Part shown: piece by piece, positions 50,239 to 63,800 of the stretch
How positions within the stretch are numbered: the stretch's first letter is position 1
How the letters are laid out: each line of letters opens with the position of its first letter
Source of the DNA: Eremophila alpestris peregrina
Taxonomy: Eukaryota > Chordata > Aves > Passeriformes > Alaudidae
DNA: 64,000 bases
Reading direction: 5' to 3'
NCBI GenBank assembly: GCA_009792885.1
Contig: WMCF01000018.1
Coordinates: forward strand, 5,272,253-5,336,252
Notes under the pieces: model-generated
Databases searched by the model: none
The model's input: only the letters and a program-made list of their open reading frames with translations
What the model was told of the DNA's origin: nothing
Made by a program: the position numbers and the translations under genes

Positions 50239-52585
50239 TAAAACCAGAATAAGAGAATGCACTTAGGATGCTTGGAAAAGAAACTGGGATATCAGGACAG
50301 TGTGTGTCCTGCCCTGACTACACACAAAACTCTGCATGAAAACCTGTGCATCTCTTGGAAATCATACACAGGGAGCTCAGTCAGTTTCCACGTACAGTTG
50401 CCAGTAACTTATGAGAAGTTGTTTTCTTAGGAAGTCCAAATATTTAGGCTGCAATATTGGAACACCTCACTGGGACAGCTGAGCTGTCCTGAGCAGTTTG
50501 GCACTCAAATGTACTGCACCCAAACTGCACCATGAGATCAGGGCAGCACTGCATGCTGTAAGGGATTGTTGCCTTCAATTCTGATTTTCAAGACAGCTTT
50601 GTGATTCTTTAAGTTTTAAAAGCAATCATTTCTTGCTTAAGTATTGCATTGTAGTACTTGTGTAGGAGCACCGGGTGTATCCTTGGCTGGTCTGTTACCT
50701 CGTAGGAAAGTGGCTCTACCCCTAACTAACATCCTGAACTCCTGAAGTTGTTGTCCTGTTGATATTATAAATCAAAAACCAAGTGTTGCTGGATGTGTCA
50801 AGTAAACTTCACACAGAATTGCTGTCTGCATCCACACAATTACTGAGGATCATTTTAGTGGTCCCTGAGCTCTGGCTGCTGTGTTGGATATTCCTGGACC
50901 AATGAAGTCCACAAGCCTCAGAGAAAGGGAAGCACCAGCTTGGTGAAAATGTGAGGCAATGTATGTGGAAGTTTAAGTTTGCATATAAACCTTAAACCAA
51001 TCTGTCCTTTTTACAAAATTGATCTGCCTTAATTACTGGGAGAAAGAGAAAAATGAGAATACCATTAAAATAAGATCCTGTAGTAGGATAACAAATCTAC
51101 TGCATTTCAGAAATGTGTTCATTTCAGTTAATGAGCAGTGGGTGCTAAAGAAATGTTTAAACTATCTTTCAGGGATTTAAATGAAAATTGGCTCCTATAA
51201 ATACCAATTGGTTTACTTAAATGCATCCAACTGTGACAAAGAAGTAGTAAATAGAAGGAGAAATAAATCGGAAGGAATTAAAATGCATTTGTTTTGAGAA
51301 GTGACTACTGATTTCAGTGAAAAGCCATATCAGGTTGAATAAAAGTGGTGAATATTTGCTCATTTATTTAAACCATATTCTTTCCATATACCAGTATCAG
51401 TTCCACTGTTAATGAAACAAATTCAATTAAATGGGTTCAGCAAAACCATATCAATTAGAAAAATTAAACTGGCAACAGTAATGGTGACGCCTAAGTCTTT
51501 GATGCAAGAAGAATAATCCCACTGAAACTGATAAAATAAGCACAGAATTAATCCCAGGTACAGAATTGACTATAAATGAATTGAGGATACATCTTGGATG
51601 TACAGTTTGTGTGTGTTTCTACTATATAATATAAAACTGTGAGCAGCAATTAAACACGATAGTTGAACATGGCTGAAGCTGTTAATAGAGGTGTAACTGT
51701 TCTTTAACAAATCCAGGTAGAAGGTACAAGAGTTTAGAAGTCTGGGATCATAAAAAAAAAAAGAAGAAGAAGAAAAGAAAATCAAGACATTAGGGAAGGT
51801 CAGAATTATACAGCAAGGTATGTTCATGTAACATTTTGTCATATAATTACCTTTTTTTTTTTCTGTATACCTTTTTTCTTTTATACCTTTTAAACCTGTG
51901 CATAGCTTTCAGTGCATTAGGAAGTGGATTTAAGGGCAACAATAGAGACATAGCTGAAGTATATTACAGAGTAAAAGATTTAATACAGAGAGAAGCTGAT
52001 CTTCTGTGTGACCTTCCTGTTCTTTATCCTCTTCAGGCTGGAGCAACCACAGCTGTGACTGAGGCAAGGCCACGCTGGGGAGAGCTGTGAGCAAACAGGT
52101 GCCATCCTGTCACTGCCTGGGCCAGGCTTGCTCCAGTTGTGTCTCCTTGGGCACACAAAGGAGCTCAAAGGAAAGTCCAGGCAATGCACAAACGTTTGGG
52201 AATTGTGCTCTCAAATTCAGGAAACCCCCATGTTTATCTGTACGTGGAGGTAGCTCAAAAAACTGGTGGGAAATGCAATGAAATACATTTGTTCTCATCC
52301 TCCAAACTCAGCTCTGTAATTCTAGTGAACTCCACTAATCAGAAGCCTCAAATCCCAGTTCTTGCTTTGGTGGAGTTTTTGCAATGGGTTTGTAGCAAAG
52401 GAAATTAAAGGGAATGCCTTTTTCCCAAGCTGAGGAACATTCCTGTTTTGATTTCCTTGTGCGGGATCATTTCTTCAGGATCAAAATATTCTTACTTTGA
52501 GAAGTTTGAGAGGTCTCTGTCTTGTCTTAGTGGAGTTCTAAAGTGCATTTTCTTATGTTTGAAACCATTTCCTCCACCCCTTCAC
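50239..52585. other. Unique noncoding DNA
   Basis: No gene recognised. Includes an A-run and (GAA)n tract at 51752-51782. A T-run lies near 51851-51862. Confidence 0.5.
51752..51782 (+). repeat. Poly(A)/(GAA) microsatellite
   Basis: Eleven A's followed by GAA units and a GAAAA stretch. Confidence 0.88.
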
Positions 52586-52690
52586 AAAAAAAAAAAAAAA
52601 ACAAAACCAAAAAACAACAACAACAACAAAGAAACCAAACCAAAAAAACACAAACAAACAAAAACCACCCAAAACAAAAAACCACAGCAA
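52586..52690 (+). repeat. A/C-rich low-complexity tract
   Basis: Sixteen A's (52586-52601), then CAAAACCAAAA, (CAA)n and CAAA units to about 52690. The frames crossing it are lysine/asparagine/glutamine runs and not genes. Confidence 0.92.
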
Positions 52691-53494
52691 AATCTGGTTT
52701 ATCTACTCATATTTTTTGGCATACTTCCTATACTGGGATTTTACCCACTGAGACCAGTGTATTTATTCATCAGGAGATGAAACTGTCAGAGATGCACAGA
52801 AAGTTAGGAGCAATAGTTTCCTCTAGTGCACCAGTATTGCATAAGTCTACAGTTCTACCCCAGGTGAGGAGTAGGTCATAGGCTGTGCTTTGTAATAATA
52901 AACATTCTTCTGTTGCCACATCCCTCTTCCATAGCTTAGCAACTCCTTTCTTCCACAGTAATAAAATAACTGAGCAGACATTAGTGAAGTGCAAGTACAT
53001 TTGAACCAGAAGAAATGTTGGTCTATTCTGTAGCATCTTTTCCAGATGGCTACACAGAATGTGCTGCTGGTTTTGTTCACTAATGGTTTTATAATGTATT
53101 TTAATCTGACACAACAATTGCCTAGATCATTCTTACAGATATATTTCTTAAAAGCCAAATAAATATATCTAGGAGTACCACATCATTGAAATGTAATTGG
53201 AGGAAGCCACAGGCTTCCTACCTGCATTAATCAACTGTTGATGAGCTTAATTAATCTTTCAGATCTAAATGGAGGAAGAGAAATTAGAGCTATTTGCTTG
53301 AAAGACAGTATAGCAGGCTTTGAAAACATAAGAGCTGTCTTGTTTACAGGTAGAGATGTGTAATGGTTGGTGTCTTGCTTAAAACTGTTCATGTCTGGGA
53401 AAGAAAAACACTCAAACCGTAGGGAATTGGTTTAGTTCCAACACAGTTTCTTTCACAAGACAGACTTTGCTTTAAGCTCTACTGTGTTATACCA
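52691..53494. other. Unique noncoding DNA
   Basis: No gene recognised. A perfect 8-bp hairpin (AGGAAGCC / GGCTTCCT, loop ACA) lies at 53201-53219. Confidence 0.5.
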
Positions 53495-54105
53495 CAGGAA
53501 CATAGAATGATAAAATTACTTGGGTTAAGAGGGACATTAAAAATCATCTCATTCCAGCTCCCCTGCTATGGACTGGGACACTTTTCACTGGACCAGGTTG
53601 CTCAGAGCTCCTCTGCTCCAACCTGGTTTTGAACACTTTCAGGGATGAGGCATCCACAACTTCTCTGGGCAACCTGTACTGGTGCTCACCACCCTCTCAG
53701 TAATGAACTTTTCCCTGATACCTAACCTAAACCTCCTCTCAGTCTGAGACCATTCCCCCTTATCCATGCTCTTGTAAAAAGTCCCTCTCCAGCTTTTTCA
53801 TAGACTCCCGTCAGGTACTTGAAGGCCACAATAAGGTCACCCCAAAGCCTTCTTTTCTCCAGGCTGAACAATCCCAGTTCTCCCAGCCTCTCCTTTTAGG
53901 AGAGGTGCTCCATCCCTCTGATCATCTCAGTGACCTCCTCCAGAATTGTGCCAACAGGTCCCTGTCCTTGCAGTGCTGGGCACCCCAGAGTTGGATGTCA
54001 CCCACTCCAGGTGGGGTGTCCCCAGAGCAGAGCAGAAGGACAGGATCATCTCCTTTGATCTGCTGGCCACGCTGCTTTTGCTGCAGCTCAGGATGTGGTT
54101 GAAGG
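53495..54105 (-). mobile_element. CR1 LINE, 5'-truncated 3' end
   Basis: About 600 bp on the minus strand. Read on plus, it begins with the complement of the CR1 3' end ('catagaatgataaaatta') and continues 'catccacaacttctctgggc', 'aagtccctctccagcttt', 'ttctccaggctgaacaatcc' and 'gctccatccctctgatcatc', ending 'ctgctggccacgctgctttt' at about 54060-54079. All of these are landmarks of the avian CR1 3' region in the right order. It is similar in length to the copy at 14333-14925 but opposite in orientation. Confidence 0.95.
53800..54105 (-). pseudogene. Decayed C-terminus of CR1 ORF2
   Basis: The 5' part of this CR1 copy (its right end in this view) corresponds to the last codons of the reverse-transcriptase ORF2. 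The minus-strand peptide at 53922-54113 keeps the length and place of that segment, but the conserved 'YSAL..P..EYC..FWAP' motif is broken by frame changes. It has no coding capacity. Confidence 0.7.
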
Positions 54106-56739
54106 TCCATCATTAATACCTAACTCCTCATTATTTCCCAGGAGAGTAAAAGTAAATGTCTACTTTTTATTAATATTTTATCAAATTTATAAGGGCTAAA
54201 AGAGCTAAAATAGTAACAGGCTGCCCAACTACAATCTCCTTTTAGGCTGCTGCATTTTCCAATACTTCTAATAGGTTGCTAACAGGAATTTATGCTTTAG
54301 GTGTAAGGCAAACATTTTCATAACCTTTTATATTTCTCTCATACTTGTTTTTGGGTAAATCTGCCACACTGTTACGCAGTTGCAATCTCAAATTTAGGAA
54401 GGGAGCTTTGTATCCTGCATCTTCTTCCTGACAGAGTTGGTAGCTTCCTTGTGCTAGCAGGTGCATGAAAATTAATTCCAGAGGGAGAATTGTTTTGTCC
54501 AGTCTGACCAGTCTGTTATGAACTGTTAGATCCTATTGACTCTGTTGAGCTCTGTAATGTGTGCTCAGCCAATACATGCTTTTCAGCAAGGCCTCTACAG
54601 TTACTTGGAAGTGACACAAAGACAGAAACCCCACCCCATCCTTTAATAATTTTTTCCAGTGGTTAGTCAGCCTCACTGTTGCAAATTTGTGCTTTATTCC
54701 TAATTAGAACTTGTCTGGCATCAATTTCCAGCCAGTGGTGATGCTCAGCACAGAGGTGGTTGCCTCTTAGGTCTCTCACTCTTTCTGTCACATAATTGAT
54801 TTTTCATGAATATCATAAAGTAAGGCTGAAATTAGCCCAGCAAAGCAATAAGAGACATGTTAGATCAAGAAGTCTTCCTGCATGGTATGAAGGTAATTTT
54901 TTATCCTATTTATTCTAATATTCTATTGAGCTTTGCATCAAGTTAGTGGATACTCTTTAACCGTGACTTCCTCTGAGGCAGCACATTGTTGATGCTAATA
55001 CTGAGAAAATATATTAATCATTTGGCCTCTGGCACACTCTGCTTTCAGTCTCTCCCAAGCTCATTCTCCCATTTCTCAACAGGATGGTAATCGACATGCA
55101 ATTTCTCTGTATCACTGATGGCTCAGACATGCATAATCCAGATCTCTGTTCCACAAGTGTGGGCTTGTAAAACCAGTGCCTCTGGATTGCTTTAGGCTCC
55201 TCTGCGTGTAGGTACACATCTCTTGTATGTGTAATCTCATTGTGCAGGCATAAGGATGCATATGCAGATGCTCTCAGGCACTACATCTCGTTTAGATAAT
55301 AGCTTCAGCTGATAGCAGTTGATTTACAAGGTCTCTTGATGTTTTCATTTAGGCACTTTATTTATTTTTAAATGTTTGCAGTTTAGGTCTAGTTGCAGCT
55401 CTTCCCATATGGAGCTGACTGAAGTTTTATAGTCCACAATCCAAGGAATAAAAATGAAGCACAAGGTTGATCAGTTTGGACAGTAATTTGGTAATTAATG
55501 GTACTCAGTGCCTTCCTGTACACCTGAAAAATCCAAACTGACTGAGAGTCTCCAAAGTCTTTTTCTGGAGAGAGGCCAGTGGGGCTGTAAATCTGATCGT
55601 GACAGATTTTCTGGTCCACGATGCAGTTTGTAGTCAGAAGGATCTATTGATAGCATACCAGAATAAGCAAGCACCAGAAAGTCAGATTGTTTGCATCCTT
55701 CATATTCCAGCATTGGTTCTTCCAGCTCTCCCACACCTAATGTGTGTATTTCAGCAATCTCAGTGTGGAGTCTATTTCTTTCAGCTATTGGATCTGTTCC
55801 ACTTGGTTTAAATAAAGGTCCTAACTCTGGAAATGTTGGCATGTCAGAAATTTTTTAAATTCTGAATCAGAAGAGAGCATGTTTCAATGTTAGTGCAGAT
55901 CAGAATTAAAGAAAATTCCTGTTTTGGAAAATTTCAGGAGAAGCAGATTTTAAAGTATTAAAAAATATCTTTTTCTCTTTTTATATTCTTTCTATGATTA
56001 GCACTGTTACCTAAATTTAATCTTGCTTTTAATTATCAGAGATAATTACTGATACAGATTACTACAGGGCATAGCAGCCTATTACTGCAATCCTGCCAGT
56101 TTTCTCCTTGACTGCATCATGGCTAAAGCTTCTAAGGCTCACCATTACAAACATAAGAATATTAGCAGAAAAAAATGTTGTGTGTTTTTTGATAATGTTA
56201 GCTTTGAAGTAATAGCATAATACAGAGTGAGTGAAACACCTTATATCAGCTTTTTTTCTAGTTTGGTACAGTAGTATTTTCTGTCCTATAAGAGGATCGT
56301 GAGTCCATGTCCATCACCATAATAATAATAAAAAATAATGTGGGATGGGTTGGGCTTTTTCCAAGGCACAAGGGAAATGCTGGCAAAAATTTGATTAACA
56401 TATTCATTGCAAGAAACTGGGAATGGGAGGGCAACCCTTTTAGTCTTCTCACTTTCCATAAGTGCCAGAAGGTATTGCTCTCTGTGTGGGTTGATGAAAA
56501 ACAAAAAGGTTTTAGTGAAGTTTAGACAGGATGCCAAATGCCAGTGCTGTCTTAGAAGCCCAGCTGTGATCAGTGATCACTTGTCCAGCCTTAAATAAAG
56601 CAAAACTATCTGAAACATTAATAAAAGTATCTGTTTGTCTCTCCTCTGCTAAAAAGCTGCTTATTGATTTCTTTCCTGCACTATTACAGTAGAAAAATTT
56701 GAAATGTTTTGAAAACATCCCTTAGAGCCACACAGCAAT
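54106..56739. other. Unique noncoding DNA
   Basis: No gene or repeat family recognised. The minus-strand 115-codon frame at 55495-55842 shows no known motif. Confidence 0.5.
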
Positions 56740-56920
56740 AATTAACAGCATAGCAAGTGCTGAGCAGCAAGTAGCTGATAATGACAGTGTCTAATGTCGA
56801 CTGCATGCAATTAATCATTGATACTACCCATAGAGCTTTGGATTTATACTCAGCTGTTACAAAGCATTGATGAGGTCCCCTCTCGATCTTTCACAATGTG
56901 TGTATTAAGAGCAGCTCTTC
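56740..56920. promoter_or_regulatory. Candidate conserved noncoding element (PBX/HOX-like)
   Basis: ATTAATCA at 56810-56817 is the complement of the PBX/HOX composite site TGATTAAT. Further AATTA cores lie at 56740-56745 and 56809-56813. The block has no repeat similarity and retains some CpGs. Motif evidence only. Confidence 0.33.
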
Positions 56921-59869
56921 ACCATAAGCAGAAGAAAGCAGAAGGAATGCTTTGAGACTTGCATTTCTCAATATGTTTGCTATCACTCTGTTATGCAGTT
57001 AGTGGCTGCTATTCTCTGAGGAAAGCAGTATCATAGAGGAGCAGGAGCAGTTCATCCTTCTAATCTTTCCAGAGACAAGGCAACGTGCAATATATATGTG
57101 GTCCCAAATTGGCAAGTAAGTGCCAGTGTAAGATTCAGGATACCTTTCCTCAACTTAAAAACAACCTTTCTTTGTACAGTTTTGCTTAGGTTAAGCAATG
57201 ATCAGGGCTGTGTGCATAGCAGTGACTTTATAATTTGTATAAAATTCATTCTTTTCCTTCTCTGTATTTTCTGCCATCATGATCCACTTGATCTGTCCAC
57301 ACTAATGGCTGTGTGGCACTTGAAAAGTGACTGGTCTCTTAACCCTGAAGTGAGTTCAGAGCAAATTAAAGGGCACAGGAGTTTGTCATGTTGCAGCATG
57401 CTTTCAGTCCAAAACTCTTCATGGATGATCCTGAAACTCTCCATGGATGAGTGAAGAGGATCTCAGCATTTAGAACTGTATCTCTTCAAACTCAATTCAA
57501 ACACAACTCAGTCTTTCTCCCCAAGAAATGTAACAAAGGAAATAGTGACTTTTAAACTGAAGGATGCTAGGTATGCATTCCTACACCACCCATATCTCCT
57601 GTATACAAAAATCTATTTTAACTTCAGAATTGAATGCAAATAAGATAGTTGGTCAAAAAGATGAGTAATGGTTGTTGACATGGATGGAAGGGTTTTTCAA
57701 GGCTGACTTTGAAGCTGGGCTCTCAAAACTCCTTTGGTGATGAAGACACAGCTGCAGAGTCCAAGCCATTTCTTATTGCTGCCTCTACTTCTTTTTTAGA
57801 GTTCACAGTAAGCCTGTGGAGCATGAACATGAAAAGTTGCCTAAGGTGAAGGCTTAGTTGGATTCCATACCTGACCTGATGCTGCAGCAAAAAGTGAAAA
57901 CATGCACTGAAGTGTGGAGGGTTTTATTTATTAATTTATTAATTTTGGAGCACATGAAATGAGTGTATTTGACTGAAAAGGATTTAAATTTCTGGGGTTT
58001 AGGCAAAAAAACAGTATTAAACTGAAGGAATGGAAAGGAAAACTCCCATGTGGCCAGAATTCCTCAGCTGAATTTCAACAAAACTGGAGCATATGATATG
58101 AACAGTTGTTTTCAGTAAGATATTATATAATATACAAATTTTGTCTAACTTTCTGAGGTAACTCCTACATCTTGAAGCAATTGCATAAGAAAAGTTGAGA
58201 AAACAAAGCAAGAAATAAGATTTACAATATTTCTTTCTAAAGAATGCTTGGGTTGTTTTTTTTTCACTGTCATTTCTCTTTCAATTCCTCCATAGTGCTT
58301 TGGAGAGTGATAGATAGCCATTGCTCTCCTAATGCCTTGCTTTAAGTGAAATGTGATTCCCTTGTGCCTGATTTTCACAGCTAAATAGAAAAATGCAACT
58401 CACTGGAAATTCAATTTTCAGACAAGACATAAAACTTCAGAGCATGGGTGGTAATTACAGAGCCTACATAACTTTCCACAGAAGTAGAAAGTCCTTATTC
58501 CAATTTCATAATCATCTTGTATTCGTGATTTTTCAGTAGTCCTGCATATTCCACTGAGTTTCTTTTAATAACATCTTTCTGAATAGAATGATCTTTTTTA
58601 GCAAACATGAAACAAAGGAAATAATTTGTTGGGAAAGTACCATATGGCAACAAACAAGCAGAATAAAAAGCAACCAGTAGAGAAGACTGAAATTTCAGTC
58701 TATTGAAATATTGTTTTCACAGAAAAATATTATTTTGAAAATCCCCTGTGCCCCCATAAATAAACAAATAAGCATCAAAACCAATACAAGTCAGCCACAA
58801 TTAATCAAGGTGTTTTTGAGTAAAGGGAAAATTTAATTATGCAGGTTTGTCTTTTTTCCAAGGATGATATTTGTCATGTGTCATTCTAGTCTAATTAAAG
58901 TAGAAGACATCTTTAATGCCAAAGATACCTATAAGGTGAAAGGATAATTTTCCTTCCTAGCACCTATAATTTTCTTTGGAATTATGTTGTCATGGAATTC
59001 AGTGTAGCACCCCTGAAAACAAGAGGGCTATCCAAACAGATATCTTCTTGATTTTACTCTTTACTGGATTGAAATCTATTTGTTTTGTCACTGGTATTAG
59101 TGAAAGCACTAACGAAAGGTTTTGTCAGATCAAATGTCTATCTATCATGAACACAGGATTCACATTTTCCCTTTGTTTGCATATCAAAAGCAGAAAAATA
59201 GAACTGCTTGTTCAGGACAATGAGTTGTGAAGCATCAGTGCCATACAAGTTACACAACCTGGGGGTTTTTTTCTGTCTTATCACTTATTATCAGCACTTA
59301 TTTCACTTGTCCCCATCACAGAGCAAATGCCAGACAAGGATTAGAATTCTGCATCTTTTTCTGCTCCACCTAAAACCATTGTCCTTTTACTTCTCTGAGA
59401 GTGGCTGCCATGAGTCTGAATTAATGACTCCATATGTATGTTATGTTCATGATGGACATTTAGTCTTCCAGGTATAATTTCCTGTAAAGAAAAGTAATTT
59501 TATTTCCAGCTGAATAGGCACTCTATCATACTACCCAAATCAAACAAAGTTATTATTTGGCTTTTTGCCAAGTCGTACAGTATAAAAGGTCATATTTTTA
59601 ATAGCTTTGTGCTCCATGGTAATCAAATTTGTAAGCCTGGAGAAATAAACAACTTGAATATTTCAGAGTTCTGTGTGCACATTTAACCATTGCTGTTCTG
59701 TTCATGTGGCTCCCTCCTGTATTAGCTTTGTATGGTGAGGTATAACCTCCTGTTCATACAAGAGCAGGACTGGCTGATTTGAACTATTTGTTGCTAAACT
59801 CCAGTTTTGGGGACTAAACCAAAAGGTACTCTTTATCAGGAATCTGCTGACAGGCAAGCAGGGTTTCAT
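56921..59869. other. Unique noncoding DNA
   Basis: No gene, RNA gene or repeat family recognised in this AT-rich stretch. Confidence 0.5.
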
Positions 59870-60230
59870 TAGTGCAAAGCTGGGTGCATGTAAGCATTAA
59901 TAACTTGCTCGAATCAACAATAATTAGAAAGAACACCTGCTTTTAAAAGTCATTTTTCTTCCGGTTGACTGGGCATTGCATTTGTGGGAAACGGATGCTG
60001 ATTACATGGAAATGAAATTTCTAAGGTTTCCTTGTATTTCATTTTTAAAAATAATCATGCCCTGTTGTGCATCAAGAATAATCCAGCTCAGTAATTGTTC
60101 AGCAACACCTGTATGTCAAAGAAAAAAGAGCTGTGAAAGCTGTGAATCCTTGAAAAGTCCAGAGGAAAAGAGAAAATTTTACATCAGCACTCAGTTATCT
60201 GTCTTCTTAAATGTTAGATTAACCTGAGGT
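59870..60230. promoter_or_regulatory. Candidate conserved noncoding element (SOX, homeodomain, RBPJ-like)
   Basis: AACAATAATTAG at about 59917-59928 overlaps SOX and homeodomain cores. TGTGGGAA at 59983-59990 matches the RBPJ (Notch effector) core. The block is repeat-free and keeps a few CpGs (near 59910, 59962 and 59993). Motif evidence only. Confidence 0.36.
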
Positions 60231-60836
60231 TTTTGTGATTTTTATAATAGCATTTGTTATGAATTGGCTCAGAGTCAAGGTACAGTCTGACTGGTGAGAA
60301 GAGATGAATTATTAACCTGTAACACAAGGGCTGGGAATTGAGGCTGCCAGCCAGGACCGTCAGTGCGATGTGTATCGATGGCTACTTGATGGTGAGCTTT
60401 TTGTCTGTTCCAGGATAGCTGAGGCTAGGGGCAACAGCCACACTGCTTTGGTAGTGATACCTTTCTTGGTCAATGCTTTCATTAACCTTTTTCAGTTTTT
60501 TTCCTGAATTTTACCTTGCCTTGAGTTTGGTGGTCAGAAGTTGAAGTTTACAACGTTCGGCCACATTTCTTGACCTCTAGAGTAAGGCAAGATTCCAGTT
60601 CTCACCATTACTTTAAATAGCATCTCCTGCATAGAATTGCTAAAAATAGTATTAAACACCATTTAAGATTTATTCAGAAAACCTAAGCAATATTGTCATG
60701 GAGACAGAAATTTTACTCACCTGTTACAGATTTCATTGCTGCAGTGCACTGCTGGAACTGCAATTTGTGTTTTGCCTGTACAGCATTCACTACAAAATTG
60801 GAATTCAATTTGCCTAAAAGTGTTAATTTAAACTGC
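60231..60836. other. Unique noncoding DNA
   Basis: Nothing recognisable apart from a short CpG-bearing stretch at 60355-60385. Confidence 0.5.
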
Positions 60837-60890
60837 ATTGTTAAACTACACGATGTAAACATCATTGTTAAACCACATGATGTAACTACC
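60837..60890 (+). repeat. 27-bp tandem duplication
   Basis: Unit 1 (60837-60863) and unit 2 (60864-60890) are identical at 23 of 27 positions and both begin ATTGTTAAAC. The period is a multiple of three and lies inside a 101-codon open frame (60693-60998), giving a repeated 'IVK.HDV' peptide. I see no other sign that the frame is translated. Confidence 0.9.
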
Positions 60891-63800
60891 TTATTCAAAG
60901 TGAAAGACATCTTCACTGGATTTAGCTTAATTCACTCTGGAGATGTCCATATAGAATTGCATTTTAATTGGTCAGCTTTAAAAGCTCCTCCAGTGTAACT
61001 TTTCTGAGTGTTGCTCTGTCTAGGACAAGTTCTCTGATAAAAAGCCTCTCTGTGCCAAACCTGTTCATTAATGACTTTAGAGAAGCAGCTACGTGTTTTA
61101 CCTCTGTTGAACAGTGCTCACCTCCTGTCTGAGATTCATTGTAAAATACTGTAGTACTCAGGACTCCCCTGAGAACAGACATTGCTGTCTGTGGTCCAGC
61201 CTCTCTCCTGCAGCTGCTTTCAGAGGGCAGCAAAGCCAAACCCAGTCACACTGGCTATTCACTCTGAGCATGAGTCTGTCAGCTCTGAGAGCCTGGCCAG
61301 GGGCCCTGCTTTGCATTTGCAGTAAGTAGGTCACAGAAGAAGTGGCTTTTGTGAGGTGAGCCTGCATAACTTAGAAAATCACCAGTTGTGGATAATTAAA
61401 TGGATGCTCCAATCTCTGACAAAGGTTCTTCAGAAGTAGGGTTTTTAGTTATGCATTGAGAAATGGGGAAGAAGTAGTGCATTTTGATTTTTACTCCTTT
61501 TTCTTAGCTCTCCAGTTTGTAGCCATGTTTTTTTTTTCCAGTCAACATTTTTTCTTGTCTACTGAAGCTTCTTAAAAACAATGCTTTTGGTTCAGAGGTG
61601 TTTCTCCCTTTCTTTAAATAAATTCTTCCTGTGTCAACTTACTCTAATCTAATTTTAGTTTCAACTAATTATCCACAAGTAACTTGCATCATATCATAGA
61701 GAATAGGATTTAACTGAACAGAAATACCAGCAGATTCTTGGTGTTTGAAATAAGGCATCGCAAAAATTTAACATATATGAAATGGAGTCATGAACATAAT
61801 TACATTTAAAGTTCTGTGACTTTTTGTTGCCATGTTCATCGAGTGGTTGTTAATACAATCACCATTATTTTGGTGCTGACCAGGTATTGAGTTTCAAAAA
61901 TCATTCTCCTGAGATGCAGTTACAAATATTTACGAGATTTTTTTTTTGCCTGTAGTAAATTTTAACTTGCACAACTTTGTTCCAACAAGAGATACTAGAT
62001 TGAAATCTTTCAAGATGTAAGTAATAGTTTCATTAAGGGTAAATTGCTTTCTGATGCTTTTAACAGAATGAATTAAATCTCTGAGTCAAGATTTTAATTG
62101 ACAAAAGGCTGATTTTAAATACTTCCTTTGTTTTGTAGAGAAGGCTCCAGGCTGTGACTGCTCTGTGGTTGTGTACAGTCAAACAAACAGCCCGTGACAC
62201 TGACACATCACTTGTGTGGCAGCTCCATTCTGGATGAGGTGATTGATTGCAGTTTCCTTTCAAGGGATGCTGTGGATAGACACAGTGTGGCTGCAGCCAG
62301 ACAAAAAGAAGTAGCTTCAAAAATTTCCCCTTTTAAGAAGTGTAGACTGTGACTTACTGGTTAAACTCTGACAGAATGATCAACACTTGATACACCCATC
62401 CTTGGGAGCAAATTTTATATAGACAGTGGTGGGGCACCTTACATTTTCATATGTTTTGCTGTTTCTCTCCAAAGGTGTCTGTGCATCTGTTCCTGACTGG
62501 CCCATGTACCTAAATGTTACATGATGTCACTGCCTTTCCCCCTTGGCTGCTATTTCTCTTCTCCTTGGGCTGGAGATACTTAAATATTAAACATTGAGGA
62601 TAAATCCATTTCTAATGTATGTCACACAATTACATTAATAGTTTCTCTGAACAGAAAGAGATGGTGTCAAGTGTCAGGAAACCTGTTCCTGCTCCCCCAA
62701 GCTCTGGGGGCAGAGGTTACAGCACCAAGCAACTCTGCAGTTAATTGCCAGTAAAAGTCTGATGGATTGCATGATACTGCAAGTGATATACATCTACACC
62801 AAAAGAGGAATCCCTTAGCATTACCTTAATTGCAATCACAAAAAATGAGTTGTTCCCTTAAGACTTCAGACTGCAGCGTGTAACTTTGGGCAGCCCATGT
62901 GGGCATTTTGTAAGGACACAGGCTCCAGACCAGACAAAAAATGAGTGTCATACCTGGTGGAGGAACTGTCATACTCTGAATTAAAACATTTCAGCCAACA
63001 AAGGAAAATATTAATTGTGCTCTCATCCAAAACCACAGTCTAATGTTGTTGTGCATGTGCTTCTAATTGTTTGGATCACAAGGTGTTGCTGGTACAACAG
63101 TTATCTGGGAAGGAAGTATTTGTGTTTAAAGGCACCTGAGAAACAGAGTCACAAAATGGAAAGGTAGAACAAAGAGATGGGTGGGGAGCAAGGGACAGGG
63201 TAAGGTTTCTTTCACTTGATTTCCCTTTCTTTTCTACTTAAACATTTGTGTTGCAACAGGGAGACAGCAAATGGTTAACAGCCAAAGACAAAACCCACTG
63301 TGACCGTCAGGTCTCTGTGCAATCATCAGCAGAACTAGCTATTCTAGCCAATTTAATAGCTTGAAAATGAACTCATTAGTGGTCTTTTATCAGTGGAAAA
63401 AAGTCTATTAAATCCGGATGTGTGAAGAAGCAGTACGGAGGCTCATTTCCATCCCACTTGTGACCTGAACAAATCAGAGAAATGCTTTTCAAGGAACAGG
63501 GTCAGGCTTGACTGCAATAAGATATTTTCTACGCACAGCACCCAACTTGTATCTTTCCTTCAAGTTTCTGATGCAGTTAATTTTAATTTACAGTCTATTT
63601 GTCGCTCCCCACATCTCTCCCTCTCACCTCCTTCCCAGTACCACTGTCATCCATAAACATGTGGGCTGTTTATACTTTATAAAGAGAAAATGTACTACAG
63701 TCTGTTGGATTTTTTGATAAACCTGCCCAGTGATGGCCCTCTGACAGCTCTGGACTTCACTTCTCACTGGCTGAGAGAGTAAGTAAACATTCAGATCCTC

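Noticed and set aside
52543..52881. Lysine/asparagine-rich 112-codon frame
   Set aside because: Product of the A/C-rich low-complexity tract.
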